Shown: piece by piece, positions 1 through 9,033 of the stretch
Numbering within the stretch: position 1 is the stretch's first letter
How the letters are laid out: every line of letters begins with the position of its first letter
Origin: Pararhizobium sp. A13
GTDB taxonomy: Bacteria > Pseudomonadota > Alphaproteobacteria > Rhizobiales > Rhizobiaceae
Length of the DNA stretch: 64,000 nucleotides
Assembly: GCF_040126305.1 (NCBI RefSeq)
Contig: NZ_CP149512.1
Span: 1 to 64,000, forward strand
Direction: 5' to 3'
The notes under the pieces: generated by a model
Told to the model about the DNA's origin: nothing
Databases searched by the model: none
What the model saw: only the letters and a program-made list of their open reading frames with translations
Position numbers and translations under genes: made by a program

Positions 1-651
1 GCGACCGGCATCGATCCTGCCGTGGTGATCGGCATCGGTTATCCGAAGACCGGCGACTACAATGCCGATCGCAGGCACTATGACTTCACCCGCGGACCGG
101 CGCATGCCGGCGTCTTCCCCGACAGGGACGGCACAGACTGCGGCGGCCAGGCGGCCTATATCGGCTTTCTCACCCATCGGCTTCTACCCCATGTCGCGGC
201 GCATATCCCGATCGACGATGCCCGGCGGACCCTTCTCGGCCATTCGCTGGCGGGCTATTTCGCGCTCGACCTTCTGGCGCAGTACCCCGGCATGTTTGCC
301 GGCTGTATCGCTTTCAGCCCTTCGATCTGGTGGGACAGGCCGGGGCTCTCGGCGTCCCTGCGCGAAGCCGGGGCGATCTTTGCCGGCGCGGTGCGCGTCT
401 ACGCCGCGGTCGGGGGATGGGAGCAGGATCTTGCACCCTGGCAGTCGAAGGAACAATTTGGCCCGCGCTATCATCAGGTCCGGCAAGCGCGGCGGATGAT
501 CGACAACGTCCGGGAATTGATGCTCGAACTGACCGACGCGTTCGGTGCTCACGCCGCAGTGAAGTTCGAGCTCCGCGACGACGAGGATCATGCCACAGTC
601 GTCACGTCCGCGCTCTGCCGGGCCTTGAGATACGTTACCGGTAGAGGGTAG
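1..651 (+). CDS. Alpha/beta-hydrolase, siderophore-esterase-like (5' partial)
   Basis: The reading frame is open from the first base of the window, so the start codon lies upstream; about 216 residues are visible. The sequence fits the esterase-D/IroE-type alpha/beta hydrolases (PF00756 family). It has a nucleophile elbow GHSLAGYFALD (Ser near visible residue 82), the conserved AFSPSIWWD segment that follows it, and a C-terminal EDHATVV that supplies the likely catalytic His. Members of this family hydrolyse ferric-siderophore triesters or other acyl esters in the cytoplasm or periplasm. The N-terminus is missing, so export cannot be judged. No iron-uptake gene is visible nearby, and the next gene is convergent, so the siderophore role is only a family-level suggestion. 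Confidence 0.75.
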   Translation, partial: ATGIDPAVVIGIGYPKTGDYNADRRHYDFTRGPAHAGVFPDRDGTDCGGQAAYIGFLTHRLLPHVAAHIPIDDARRTLLGHSLAGYFALDLLAQYPGMFAGCIAFSPSIWWDRPGLSASLREAGAIFAGAVRVYAAVGGWEQDLAPWQSKEQFGPRYHQVRQARRMIDNVRELMLELTDAFGAHAAVKFELRDDEDHATVVTSALCRALRYVTGRG

Positions 652-764
652 GGATCAGGTTTCGTCCCATCCTCGCCTCCGTCGGCGACATGCAACACGG
701 TCCAGGATCTCGACGTCCCAGATTCCCTGACCAGTTCCAGTCCACCGTCGGTGGCTCGGTTCGT

Positions 765-2090
765 TCAGAAATCCGCCACCTTGCCCCAAGCGGCGGTTTT
801 GAAGCGGTTCGGGTGATAGGGCTGGGGATCGACCAGAGGCTCCAAGCCGGTGATGATGTCGGCAATCAGATGTCCGGCACCGGGGCCGATGCCGAAGCCA
901 TGGCCGCTGAAACCAGCGGCGAGGATGAAACCGGGGACAGAAGCGATTTCGCCGACGCCGGGCACGCCGTCAGGCGTGCTGTCGATATATCCCGCCCAGG
1001 CTGCGGTGATACTTGTCTTGGCGAGCGAGGGCAAAAGCGCGCAGGCGCGGCGATGCGTGAGCTCGATGGTGCTGCGATCGGGTACCGGGTCGAGAATGCG
1101 CATCCGTTCCATCGGAGTCGGGGCGTCCAGCCGCCAACGGGCCAAAGTCTCGTGGCCAGAGCGCCAGCCTTCGGTACCGCCCGGTGCCAGGTTGCGCCAC
1201 CGGCGCAGGAACATCGGCACGAACTGGTTTGCAAAACGAAGCTGCTGCGGCGTCGGATCGACGCGCCCACGCCCGCTGATCGCCAAAGTGTAGCCGTTGT
1301 CGCCGCGCCGCGTGATCGAAACGTCAGCCGTGTGGAGCGCATCGGGCAGATCGTCGGCCCCGGCCGAGACCGACAGGATGGACGAGCGAATGGATGCCTG
1401 CGGAAAGCGGATACCAATCTGACGGCAGAAGGATGACGCCCAGGCGCCGCCCGCCATGACGGCGACGGGCGTGCGGATGGCTCCCCTTTCGGTTACCACC
1501 GCGCTCAGTCGTCCGGCCGTAGTCTCGATGCCGCGTGCGGCGCAGATCTGATGCACGCTGCTGCCGAGTTTCACGATTGCTTTGGCGACGGCAGGTGCCG
1601 CACGAGAGGGATCGGCGGTGCCGTCCGATGGCGAGAAGACCCCGCCCTTCCAAAAGCGGCCACTTGCCCTGCCGCGTTCGGTAGCCGTCGTGCTGTCGAG
1701 CATATGCGTTGTCACGCCGGCCGTTCCGGCAAAGTCGCGCCATCGGGCCCAGCCCGCGAGTTCGGCATCGTCGTTGCTGAGGTAGAGGAGGCCGCAGCGC
1801 CGGAACCCCGTGTCCTCGCCGGTTTCGGCCGCAAAACGCTCCCACAGGTCGAGGCTCTTTGTCGCGATCGGCAGTTCCCGCGCATCCCGGTTCTGCTGAC
1901 GACACCAGCCCCAGTTTCGGCTCGACTGCTCGGCGCCGATCAGACCTTTCTCCAGAAGCGCGACTTTCAGACCCCGGCGCGCAAGATAGTAGGCCGCGAA
2001 GACGCCAACGATGCCGCCGCCGATGATAACCACGTCGGCGCTTTCAGGCAGGGTTTGGTTGGTTTCGATCTTTTGAAGGGGCGCACGCAT
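765..2090 (-). CDS. FAD-dependent oxidoreductase (DAO family), paralogue A
   Basis: A 441-residue flavoprotein of the glycine/D-amino-acid oxidase fold that probably oxidises an amine or amino acid to the imine or oxo product. The N-terminal dinucleotide-binding motif is ADVVIIGGGIVGVFAAYYLA, followed by SSRNWGWCRQQNRD, where an FAD contact is expected. The C-terminal GHGFGIGPGAG loop is typical of the family. The ATG at 2090 is chosen over one 18 bases upstream because GGAG stands 7 bases before it. It is divergent from the Lrp-type regulator at 2325, with operator-like dyads between them. A close paralogue lies at 25688-27016; the SSRNWGWCRQQNRD block is nearly identical even at the DNA level. 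The substrate cannot be told from sequence. Confidence 0.85.
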   Translation of the reverse strand: MRAPLQKIETNQTLPESADVVIIGGGIVGVFAAYYLARRGLKVALLEKGLIGAEQSSRNWGWCRQQNRDARELPIATKSLDLWERFAAETGEDTGFRRCGLLYLSNDDAELAGWARWRDFAGTAGVTTHMLDSTTATERGRASGRFWKGGVFSPSDGTADPSRAAPAVAKAIVKLGSSVHQICAARGIETTAGRLSAVVTERGAIRTPVAVMAGGAWASSFCRQIGIRFPQASIRSSILSVSAGADDLPDALHTADVSITRRGDNGYTLAISGRGRVDPTPQQLRFANQFVPMFLRRWRNLAPGGTEGWRSGHETLARWRLDAPTPMERMRILDPVPDRSTIELTHRRACALLPSLAKTSITAAWAGYIDSTPDGVPGVGEIASVPGFILAAGFSGHGFGIGPGAGHLIADIITGLEPLVDPQPYHPNRFKTAAWGKVADF

Positions 2091-2161
2091 TGCAGATCTC
2101 CGGCTCAAGCCGTCAATCTACCCGCGCCTGCGCGAAGGCGTAGCTGGAGTTCATGGATGTC

Positions 2162-2177
2162 CAGCATTTTCTACTGT
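2162..2177. promoter_or_regulatory. Lrp-type operator, site 1
   Basis: CAGCATTTTCTACTGT is an imperfect dyad (CAGCA / TACTG around TTTTC). Its first 15 bases match the published E. coli Lrp consensus YAGHAWATTWTDCTR at 13 of 15 positions. It lies about 70 bases upstream of the FAD oxidase start (2090). A near-identical copy lies 110 bases away at 2272, close to the regulator start. Binding by the adjacent Lrp-type protein is inferred. Confidence 0.55.
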
Positions 2178-2271
2178 CTTGCGCGGCGTGGCAACCTTTT
2201 ATGCTATCCAATAGGAATGCATAGATAATGACAGTGATGAGCCATGTGCTATTGTCTGCTGGGGATGAGCG

Positions 2272-2287
2272 CAGCATTTTCTGCTGT
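2272..2287. promoter_or_regulatory. Lrp-type operator, site 2
   Basis: CAGCATTTTCTGCTGT contains a perfect CAGCA-TTTTC-TGCTG dyad. It differs from site 1 (2162) at one base and is exactly 110 bases from it, which is close to a whole number of helical turns. It lies 38 bases upstream of the regulator ATG at 2325, where binding would be expected to autoregulate the gene. Confidence 0.6.
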
Positions 2288-2324
2288 AACCATCCATCGA
2301 TGACACCAACATGGCAGGTCTCAC

Positions 2325-2801
2325 ATGAAACTGGATCGGATCGACATCAAGATCCTCTACGAGTTGCAGAAGAACGGCCGCATCACCAATGTCGAGCTTG
2401 CCGAACTGGTCAATCTTTCGCCGAGCCCTTGTCTGATGCGGGTGAAGAAGCTGCAGGCCGAAGGCTATATTGTCGGCTATTCGGCCCAGGTCAATGTCGG
2501 AAAGCTCGGCCAGACCCTGACGGTTTTCACGGAGGTCACCCTCAAGAATCACCGGCAGATCGACTTCGCCCGCTTCCTGGCCGCGGTCGAGAAGGTCGAC
2601 CAGGTGATCGAGTGCCATCTGGTTTCCGGCGGCTACGACTACATGCTGAAATTCGTGACGGCCGGGATCGGCGAGTATCAGACCATCATGGAACGGCTGA
2701 CGGACATGGATATCGGCATCGACAAGTATTTCAGCTTCGTGGTGCTGAAGTCGCCGATCGTCAAGGCCCATATGCCGCTGACCAGTCTCTTTCCTCTCTG
2801 A
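2325..2801 (+). CDS. Lrp/AsnC family transcriptional regulator
   Basis: A 158-residue protein of usual Lrp/AsnC length. The N-terminal winged helix-turn-helix (residues 1-60: LDRIDIKILYELQKNGRITNVELAELV, then LSPSPCLMRVKKLQAEGYI) is followed by a RAM/AsnC ligand domain (about 65-150) with the typical GGYDYMLKFV strand. Such proteins form octamers or tetramers and sense amino acids. It is divergent from the FAD oxidase at 765-2090 and convergent with the peptide ABC operon that ends at 2815. Together with the two dyads in the shared promoter region, this suggests it controls the oxidase, and perhaps itself, in response to the amino acid being degraded. Confidence 0.92.
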   Translation: MKLDRIDIKILYELQKNGRITNVELAELVNLSPSPCLMRVKKLQAEGYIVGYSAQVNVGKLGQTLTVFTEVTLKNHRQIDFARFLAAVEKVDQVIECHLVSGGYDYMLKFVTAGIGEYQTIMERLTDMDIGIDKYFSFVVLKSPIVKAHMPLTSLFPL

Positions 2802-2814
2802 GGAAGAGACGATC

Positions 2815-4476
2815 TCAACGCCGGCAATAGGCGCGCACCAGCTCCGGATCCTGCTCAAGTCCGTCGAGCCAGTTCGGATCGAGCTTCGGCACGGAGGAGA
2901 AGAGCAGTTGCGAATAGGGATGCTTCGGCTTTTTTCCTGCGTTGGATGGCGTGATCTGCTCGACCTTTTCGCCCGCATACATCACGACGATCTCGTCGCA
3001 GATGGCCTCCACCATCGAAATGTCGTGGCTGATGAAGATATAGGACAGGCCGAGTTCGCGCTGCAGTTCCTTCAGCAGTTCGATCACAGCGGCTGCGACG
3101 ACGGTGTCGAGAGCCGAGGTGATCTCGTCGCAGAGGATCAGCTTCGGGTCGGCCGCAAGGGCGCGCGCGAAGTTCACGCGCTGCTTCTGACCGCCGGAAA
3201 GTTCGGCCGGACGCCGCTGGCGGACCGATGACGGCAACCGAACCATATCCAGGAGCTCGTTGACCCGCTTGTCCCGGGCCTTGCGGTCCATGCCGTGATA
3301 AAAGGCAAGCGGCCGCGCCAGAATGTCCTCGATCGACTTTGCAGGGTTGAGCGCCGTATCGGCATATTGGAAGACGATCTGCATTTCGCGCAGTTGCTCG
3401 CGGGAGCGGCCGCGGACGCTTTGCGCGAGTTCCCGACCGTCGAAGACGATCTGACCGGCAGAGGCAGGCAGAATGCCGGCAATCGCTCGGGCCAGCGTGG
3501 ACTTCCCACAGCCAGATTCACCGATGATGCCGAGATTGCGGCCTCGTTCCACCTTGAGGCTGACCGATTGGACGGCACGCACCAGGGGCAGACCGTCATT
3601 CTGAATTGTACCATAGCCCGCGATAAGGTTTTCGACCGTGAGAATATGGGGCGTGTCCATAGCCGCCGCCGACTGGGGACCTCGTGCCTTGGGCTCGAAG
3701 GCGGCAAGCAGTTCGCGCGTATAGGGATGTTGTGCATGCGACAGGATATTGTCCGTGGTTCCGGCTTCCTGAACCTCGCCGCCCTTCAGCACGATGATCC
3801 GGTCAGCGATCTGCGCCACGACGGCGAGATCGTGGGAGACATAGATGCCGGCGATACCGCCTTTACGCATCACGGCCTTGAAGGCGCGAAGCACCTCGAT
3901 CTGCGTCGTCACATCGAGCGCCGTTGTCGGTTCGTCGAAGATCACCAGCTTGGGATCGCCGATCAATGCCATGGCAGCGGAAAGGCGCTGCAACTGACCG
4001 CCAGAAACCTGGTGCGGATAGCGGTCACCGATCGTTTCGGGATCGGGCAGGGAAAGCGCCCGGAAAAGTTCGATCGCGCGGGCTTTTGCCTCGGCGACCG
4101 GCATCAGATCGTGAATGCGGGTCACTTCGATCACCTGGTCCATGATCGTGGCGGCTGGATTGAAGGCCGCGGCCGCGCTCTGCGGCACATAGGCGACTTC
4201 GGTGCCGCGAACGGCAGCCCGTTCCTTTTCCGAAAGCCTGGCCATATCCTTGCCCGCGAGCATCACGCTGCCGCCGGAAATGCGGCAGCCCGCGCGGGCA
4301 TGGCCCATCAGGGTGAGGGCAACCGTCGTCTTTCCCGAGCCGCTTTCACCGATCAGCGCAACGATTTCGCCTTCCGCGACGTCGAAGCTGACACCTTTGA
4401 TGATCTCAACGATACGGCCGGAATCGGTCTTCGCCTCGACCTTCAGATCACGGGTTTCAACGAGGTTGGCCATCAT
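2815..4476 (-). CDS. Dipeptide/oligopeptide ABC transporter, fused double ATPase (DppD-DppF type)
   Basis: A 553-residue protein with two complete ABC ATPase domains in one chain, where E. coli has separate DppD and DppF. Domain 1 has Walker A GESGSGKTTVAL (near residue 43), signature SGGQLQRL and Walker B LVIFDEPTTALD. Domain 2 has GESGCGKSTLARA (near 320), SGGQKQRVNFARAL and LILCDEITSALD. It energises import of peptides or peptide-like nitrogen compounds through the permeases encoded just upstream. Its start overlaps the permease stop by 4 bases (ATGA), so it is translationally coupled. It is the last gene of the operon running 8763 to 2815 on the minus strand. Confidence 0.92.
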   Translation of the reverse strand: MMANLVETRDLKVEAKTDSGRIVEIIKGVSFDVAEGEIVALIGESGSGKTTVALTLMGHARAGCRISGGSVMLAGKDMARLSEKERAAVRGTEVAYVPQSAAAAFNPAATIMDQVIEVTRIHDLMPVAEAKARAIELFRALSLPDPETIGDRYPHQVSGGQLQRLSAAMALIGDPKLVIFDEPTTALDVTTQIEVLRAFKAVMRKGGIAGIYVSHDLAVVAQIADRIIVLKGGEVQEAGTTDNILSHAQHPYTRELLAAFEPKARGPQSAAAMDTPHILTVENLIAGYGTIQNDGLPLVRAVQSVSLKVERGRNLGIIGESGCGKSTLARAIAGILPASAGQIVFDGRELAQSVRGRSREQLREMQIVFQYADTALNPAKSIEDILARPLAFYHGMDRKARDKRVNELLDMVRLPSSVRQRRPAELSGGQKQRVNFARALAADPKLILCDEITSALDTVVAAAVIELLKELQRELGLSYIFISHDISMVEAICDEIVVMYAGEKVEQITPSNAGKKPKHPYSQLLFSSVPKLDPNWLDGLEQDPELVRAYCRR

Positions 4477-5324
4477 GCGCTCCGGTCCCGGATCTTGTAG
4501 GGCAGGTTGTCGATCAGAAGGTTCACGCTGATGGTGAGGCTTGCGATCGCAATTGAGGGAAAGATGACAGCGGGTGCGCCAAAGGGCAGGCCGCCGATAT
4601 TCTCGCGGACGAGGGCACCCCAGTCGGCATAGGGCGGCTGGACGCCAAGGCCAAGAAACGACAGACCGGACAGGAGCAGCACGATGAAGACGAAACGGAG
4701 ACCAAGATCGGCAAGCACCGGCCCCAGGATGTTCGGCAGGATTTCGGAGCCGACGAGGTAGAAGACGTTCTCACCACGAATCCGCGCGACGGTGATGAAA
4801 TCCATGGCGTTGACGTTCACCGCAAGCGCACGGGCAAACCGATAGGCCCCGGGGATGTAGATCACCGACAGCGTAAAGATCAGAACCGGGATCGACGATC
4901 CCACGGCTGCGACGACGACAAGCCCGAACAGCTTGCTCGGTATGGAGTTCAGCGCATCGAGAAAGCGGCTGAGCACCGTATCGGTCCATCCGCCCGTCAC
5001 CGCGGCGATCATACCCAGCACGACGCCGGTAAAGCAGGCGATCGTGACGGCGGCCAAAGAGATGCCGACGGTGTAGCGCGCACCCATCAGGATACGAGAA
5101 AAGATATCGCGACCGAGATAGTCGGAGCCCATCCAGAACTGACCGGACATCGGACCGAAATAGTCGAAGTCGACAATTTCTCCCACCGGGTAGGGGATGA
5201 GAATGGGGGCGAAAATGGCGATGAAAGCCCACAACAGGATAACGGCAAGGCCTGTCATTCCCACTAAATTGAAGCGATAGCCGGCACGGCGTCCGATTGG
5301 CTTTTGCGTGGTGTCTGTCATCAT
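4473..5324 (-). CDS. ABC transporter permease, DppC type
   Basis: A 283-residue inner-membrane permease. An N-terminal segment with one membrane helix (FNLVGMTGLAVILLWAFIAI) precedes a five-helix BPD_transp_1 domain. The cytoplasmic coupling loop contains EILPNILGP, typical of the DppC/OppC family. It pairs with the DppB-type permease upstream. Overlaps of 4 bases at both ends (ATGA) tie it tightly to its neighbours. The start may be 5324 or the next ATG at 5321. Confidence 0.92.
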   Translation of the reverse strand: MMTDTTQKPIGRRAGYRFNLVGMTGLAVILLWAFIAIFAPILIPYPVGEIVDFDYFGPMSGQFWMGSDYLGRDIFSRILMGARYTVGISLAAVTIACFTGVVLGMIAAVTGGWTDTVLSRFLDALNSIPSKLFGLVVVAAVGSSIPVLIFTLSVIYIPGAYRFARALAVNVNAMDFITVARIRGENVFYLVGSEILPNILGPVLADLGLRFVFIVLLLSGLSFLGLGVQPPYADWGALVRENIGGLPFGAPAVIFPSIAIASLTISVNLLIDNLPYKIRDRSA

Positions 5325-6271
5325 CGGAGCCTCGGATTCGAAAGAATGGCAATAATGTCGGCAAGCGTGATCAGGATCAGGTAACCGAGGCAGAAGATCA
5401 TCGCGCAGCTCTGGATCAAGGGCAGGTCGCGCGTGGCGACCGCATCAACCATCAACTTGGCGATACCGGGGTAGTTGAAGATGGTCTCAACGATGATCAC
5501 CCCGCCGAGCAGATAAGACAGCGACAGGGCGACCGCATTGACAATCGGACCAAGCGCATTCGGAAGAGCGTGCTTCAGGACAATCCGGCGCCGTGACGCA
5601 CCCTTCAGCAGGGCCATTTCGACATAGGGCGTGTTTAATGTCTCGACGACGGCGGCACGTGTCATGCGGATCATCTGGGCGGAAACGACGAAGGTCAGCG
5701 TGATCACCGGCATGGCATAGACCCGCAGCAAGTCGGTGAAGGAGTGCACCTCATTGGCAAAGGAGAGTGCCGGCAGCCATTTCAGGTAGACCGCGAAGAG
5801 AAGGACGGCCGAGGTTGCGACCATGAATTCGGGAACCGATATCACGCCGATCGTCAGGATGGTGACGATCCGGTCGTAGAGGGAGCCACGCATCATTGCA
5901 GCGGTAATGCCGAGCGTGAGTGCAATCGGTACCGAGAACAAGGCGGTTACGCCGGCGAGTTTCAGCGAGTTGATGAAGCGACCGCCGATCAGTTCGGCAA
6001 TCGGCATGTCGTTGGCGTAGGACGTGCCGAGATCACCTGCCAGGAGCCCGGCAAACCAGCGCATGAACCGGAAGATGGCCGGCTCGTCCAGATGCATGGC
6101 CTTGCGCAGCCCTTCGACGGCTTCCGGCGTTGCGGCCTGGCCAAGCAGGATCGTTGCCGTGTCGCCGGGCAGCATGGTCGTGGCGAAGAACACCGCGAAC
6201 GATACGATGACCAATGTGACAAGGGCGATGAGCAACCTGCTCATCACGAGGGACATAACCCGATTGCTCAC
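5321..6271 (-). CDS. ABC transporter permease, DppB type
   Basis: A 316-residue permease from a GTG at 6271, preceded by AGGGAG 7 bases upstream. The N-terminal helix (SRLLIALVTLVIVSFAVFFA) is followed by the periplasmic MLPGDTATILLG segment typical of DppB/OppB, then the conserved transport domain with a KHALPNALGPI coupling loop. As sequenced, this frame is also open leftward into the binding-protein gene, giving an apparent 883-residue fusion. I treat that as an artefact of a frameshift in the upstream gene, because the ribosome site, the start and the intergenic hairpin at 6329-6347 all support a separate permease gene. Confidence 0.85.
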   Translation of the reverse strand: MSNRVMSLVMSRLLIALVTLVIVSFAVFFATTMLPGDTATILLGQAATPEAVEGLRKAMHLDEPAIFRFMRWFAGLLAGDLGTSYANDMPIAELIGGRFINSLKLAGVTALFSVPIALTLGITAAMMRGSLYDRIVTILTIGVISVPEFMVATSAVLLFAVYLKWLPALSFANEVHSFTDLLRVYAMPVITLTFVVSAQMIRMTRAAVVETLNTPYVEMALLKGASRRRIVLKHALPNALGPIVNAVALSLSYLLGGVIIVETIFNYPGIAKLMVDAVATRDLPLIQSCAMIFCLGYLILITLADIIAILSNPRLR

Positions 6272-6328
6272 GCGCGCGCTCCCTTTGGCGTTCGGCTGAT
6301 GGACTATACGCGATCGGAAAGCGGACCG

Positions 6329-6347
6329 GGGGGCGAATTTCGCCCCC
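6329..6347. repeat. Intercistronic GC-rich hairpin between binding protein and permease
   Basis: A perfect 9-bp stem (GGGGGCGAA / TTCGCCCCC, one-base loop centre) lies 15 bases after the expected binding-protein stop codon (6363) and about 60 bases before the permease start. Such hairpins commonly protect the 3' end of an abundant binding-protein message and reduce read-through to the permeases. Its place supports the view that 6363 was the original stop. Confidence 0.65.
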
Positions 6348-6362
6348 AGGCCATTCGCTTCG

Positions 6363-7972
6363 TCAGGCTTCGAGCCAGACATATTCCGCGAATGCGTAGC
6401 CCATCTGGCCGCCAAGCGGGTTAGGAGCAAGCCCTTCAGCTTGACTGTCGTTGCGTCGACATTCGAGAGGTAGGCAGGGATAGCGGTTCCCGCCTCTTCA
6501 GCGACCATGACCTGCATCTCGTTGTAGATTTCCTTGCGCTTTGCCTGATCGAGAGAGCCCCGCGCTTCGATCAGCATCTTGTCGAACTTCTCGGACTTGT
6601 ACTGGCTCTCGTTCCACGGGGCGTCGGAGGTGTAGAGCAGCGAGAAGAGGATGTCCGGCGTCGGCCGAGGATTGATGTTGCCGAAATGGACCGGCGCCTT
6701 GAGCCAATAGTTGTCCCAGTAGCCGTCGGAGGGTACGCGCTGGACGTCGAACTTCATGCCGATTTCGGCGGCCGCTGCCTGAACGATCATGGCCATGTCG
6801 ATCGAAGAGGTCGCAGCTTCCGAAGCGATCATGGGGATGGATTGACCGAGGACACCCGCCTTTTCAAAATGGAACTTCGCCTTTTCGGGATCGAAGGCCT
6901 TCGGCTTCAGGTCGGCATTGTGGTAGAAATTGGCCGGAGAAACCGGCTGGTCATTGCCGATTTCCGCCAGACCGCGCAAAGCCGATTTCTGGATCTGTTC
7001 GCGGTTGATCAGATACTTCATGCCCTCGACGAAATCTTTCTTGTTGCCTGGAGCCAGATCCATCCGCATGTTGAGGTTGGTATAGTTGCCGGATGTCGTC
7101 TTTGACAGAAAGAAGCCTTCCTGGCTTTCGACCAGGCGCATCGACCGCGGGTTGATCGATGCGGCAAGATGGATATCGCCGGACAGAAGGGCGTTCACCC
7201 GCGCATTGTCGTCGCTGATCGCGAAGTATTCGAACGAGTCGACGTTCGCACCACCGGATTTCCAGTAATTCTTGTTCTTGACGCCGACCGAGCGCACACC
7301 CGGCTCAAAGACTTCGCGCACGAAGGCGCCGGTGCCGTTGGCCCTGGAGAAGTCCGTCGTGCCGTCGGCGACGATCATGAAGTGGTGCATGCCGAGGATG
7401 GTCGGAAGGTCGGCGTTCGGGTTGGCAAGCGTGATCTCCACCGTCAGCTTGTCGACAGCCTTGAAGCCGGTCATCTGCGCTGCGATCTTGGCAACCTTCG
7501 AACCGACGCCCGGATCGAGATGACGCTTCAGCGAGAAGACGACGTCGTCTGCCGTGAGCGGCTTGCCGTCATGGAAGGTCACGCCGCTTCGCAGCTTGAC
7601 GGTCCAGACTTGGGCGTCCTTGCTTTCAATGGATTCAGCGAGTTCCATCCGCGGCGCGCCGGTCTCGTCGAGGAAGGTCAGACGGTTGTAGAAGGCGCAG
7701 CAGCGCACATAGTCGGTCGACAGCGAGGCCTTGGCCGGATCGAGCGTGTCCGCTGTCGAGGCCGACCAGCCGGCAGCTTTCAATGCGCCGCCGGCCACCG
7801 GCGTGGCTGCGACCGCGCGCGTGGCGTTGCCGAGAATGAGGCCGCCCGCTGCGGTCGCGACGCCGCCGGCCAGCATCAACTGAAGAAGTTCGCGACGGGT
7901 CGCGCCTCGACGAATGGCGGTTTCCACCATCGCGTCGTCTGCTTTCGTCCAGTTCGTGATCTTGTCGTTCAT
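6363..7972 (-). pseudogene. Peptide-type ABC substrate-binding protein with a C-terminal frameshift
   Basis: An SBP family 5 (DppA/OppA) periplasmic binding protein of about 536 residues. The N-terminus carries a twin-arginine-like signal (ATRRELLQLMLAGG, near residues 24-37). The family core is intact (for example VKLRSGVTFHDGKPLTADDV). After residue about 515 (TTVKLKGLL) the annotated frame runs on as junk into the permease. Shifting one base near 6423-6428 restores PNPLGGQMGYAFAEYVWLEA and a TGA at 6363, the normal end of this family. A single C missing from CTCCCT would explain it. This may be a true mutation or a sequencing error. Only about 21 C-terminal residues are altered, so partial function is possible. 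It follows the HAD gene by 77 bases. Confidence 0.82.
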
Positions 7973-8049
7973 GTCATTCCCCTTTTTGTTGGATTTTCCG
8001 CGACGCCCGCCTTTTCCGGCGGATTCTGTCCGTTTGTGAGGCTGGGCTT

Positions 8050-8763
8050 CTAGGCCGCTACCTCCTCCACGGCGTCGGCAAGACCGGCCATGGAATGGTA
8101 GTGGAAGTCGGGCTTGGTAAACTCAGCCGGCTCGATCGTGCCGCCGTAGCCCTTTTGCGCATGGCGCCGCTCGATCCAGCAATTGGTCATGCCGAGACGG
8201 CGCGAAATGCCGATATCGTGGTACTGGCTTTGGGCCACATGGAGGATATCCTCCTTCGCATTACCTTCGCTCGAGACGAAGTCGAACACCTTCTCGAAAA
8301 AGGCCGGATCGGGTTTCTCCGTGCCGGTATCGTCGGCCGTGAAGGCCGCATGGAACGGATTGCCGAGCTCCTTGGAAAAATGCTCAAAGGCCCAGCGCCG
8401 TGCGTTCGTCATTGCGATCAGCCGGTACTTTTTCGAAAGCCTGGCCATCGCTTCTTTGCTGTCGGCAAAGCCTTTCCAGCTCTTGGCCGAATCCCGGAGC
8501 CGCTGGCCATAAGCCGCTTGCACCGGCAGGCCGAGCCTTGGAGCAATCGCCAGATAGACGCGCACGAGATCGTCGGGGAAGAGATCGGCATCGTCCGAAT
8601 AGCGAGCTTCGCGATAGAGCGTCAGCGCTTCTTCGCCGTCCACGGTCACGCCCGTCTCCGCGGCAATCCCGGCCAGGCAGTCCTTGATGCCCCCTTCGAA
8701 GTCGATCAGGGTGCCGACAACATCGAATGTGAGGTATTTGAAATCAGCGAAGGTCTTTGCCAC
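8050..8763 (-). CDS. HAD hydrolase, haloacid-dehalogenase type II, copy 1
   Basis: A 237-residue haloacid-dehalogenase superfamily protein starting at GTG 8763, with GGGGA 8 bases upstream. The frame is open further upstream, but that part is not HAD-like. The nucleophile Asp sits in KYLTFDVVGTLIDF (residues 8-21), motif II is AMTNARRW, the motif III Lys lies in TGTEKPDPAFFEKV, and ILHVAQSQYHDI holds the acidic motif IV region. Type II enzymes cleave 2-haloacids, but most relatives in catabolic clusters are phosphatases or of unknown substrate. It heads the minus-strand peptide transporter operon. A homologous protein lies at 11583. Confidence 0.82.
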   Translation of the reverse strand: MAKTFADFKYLTFDVVGTLIDFEGGIKDCLAGIAAETGVTVDGEEALTLYREARYSDDADLFPDDLVRVYLAIAPRLGLPVQAAYGQRLRDSAKSWKGFADSKEAMARLSKKYRLIAMTNARRWAFEHFSKELGNPFHAAFTADDTGTEKPDPAFFEKVFDFVSSEGNAKEDILHVAQSQYHDIGISRRLGMTNCWIERRHAQKGYGGTIEPAEFTKPDFHYHSMAGLADAVEEVAA

Positions 8764-9033
8764 GTGAATTTCCCCGGTTGTGTGCGCCTCGTGCCGTCGC
8801 ATCGGGCCGTCTACAGAATTTAATGCTGTCGCGGATACCACCGGCTCCGCCCACTTTTCCTGCAAAACCCCGGTTTTCCGGGATTGCCGCCTTTTTCTCA
8901 GCTCCAGTTTCGCAGCAATGGCTCGCCGGATTCTCCGAAATGAACCTGCCCGGCGGCACAAAATTGCGAATATGGTGGGCTCCACGGTATTTCGGGATTC
9001 GCGCAAAACCCCGCCGTGCAAACAGTTTCCCGT
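8764..9033. other. Intergenic region upstream of the HAD/peptide transporter operon
   Basis: These 270 bases lie between the aminotransferase stop and the HAD start, both on the minus strand. They must hold the promoter of the transporter operon unless it is read from upstream. I see only a short CCCGG-TTTT-CCGGG hairpin near 8870 and no convincing -35/-10 pair or coding sequence. Confidence 0.4.

Noticed and set aside
6415..6435. Programmed ribosomal frameshift as an explanation for the binding-protein/permease frame
   Set aside because: The site has no classic slippery heptamer (around GCTTGCTCCTAAC), and the original frame would need correction for every binding-protein copy. A one-base loss is simpler.
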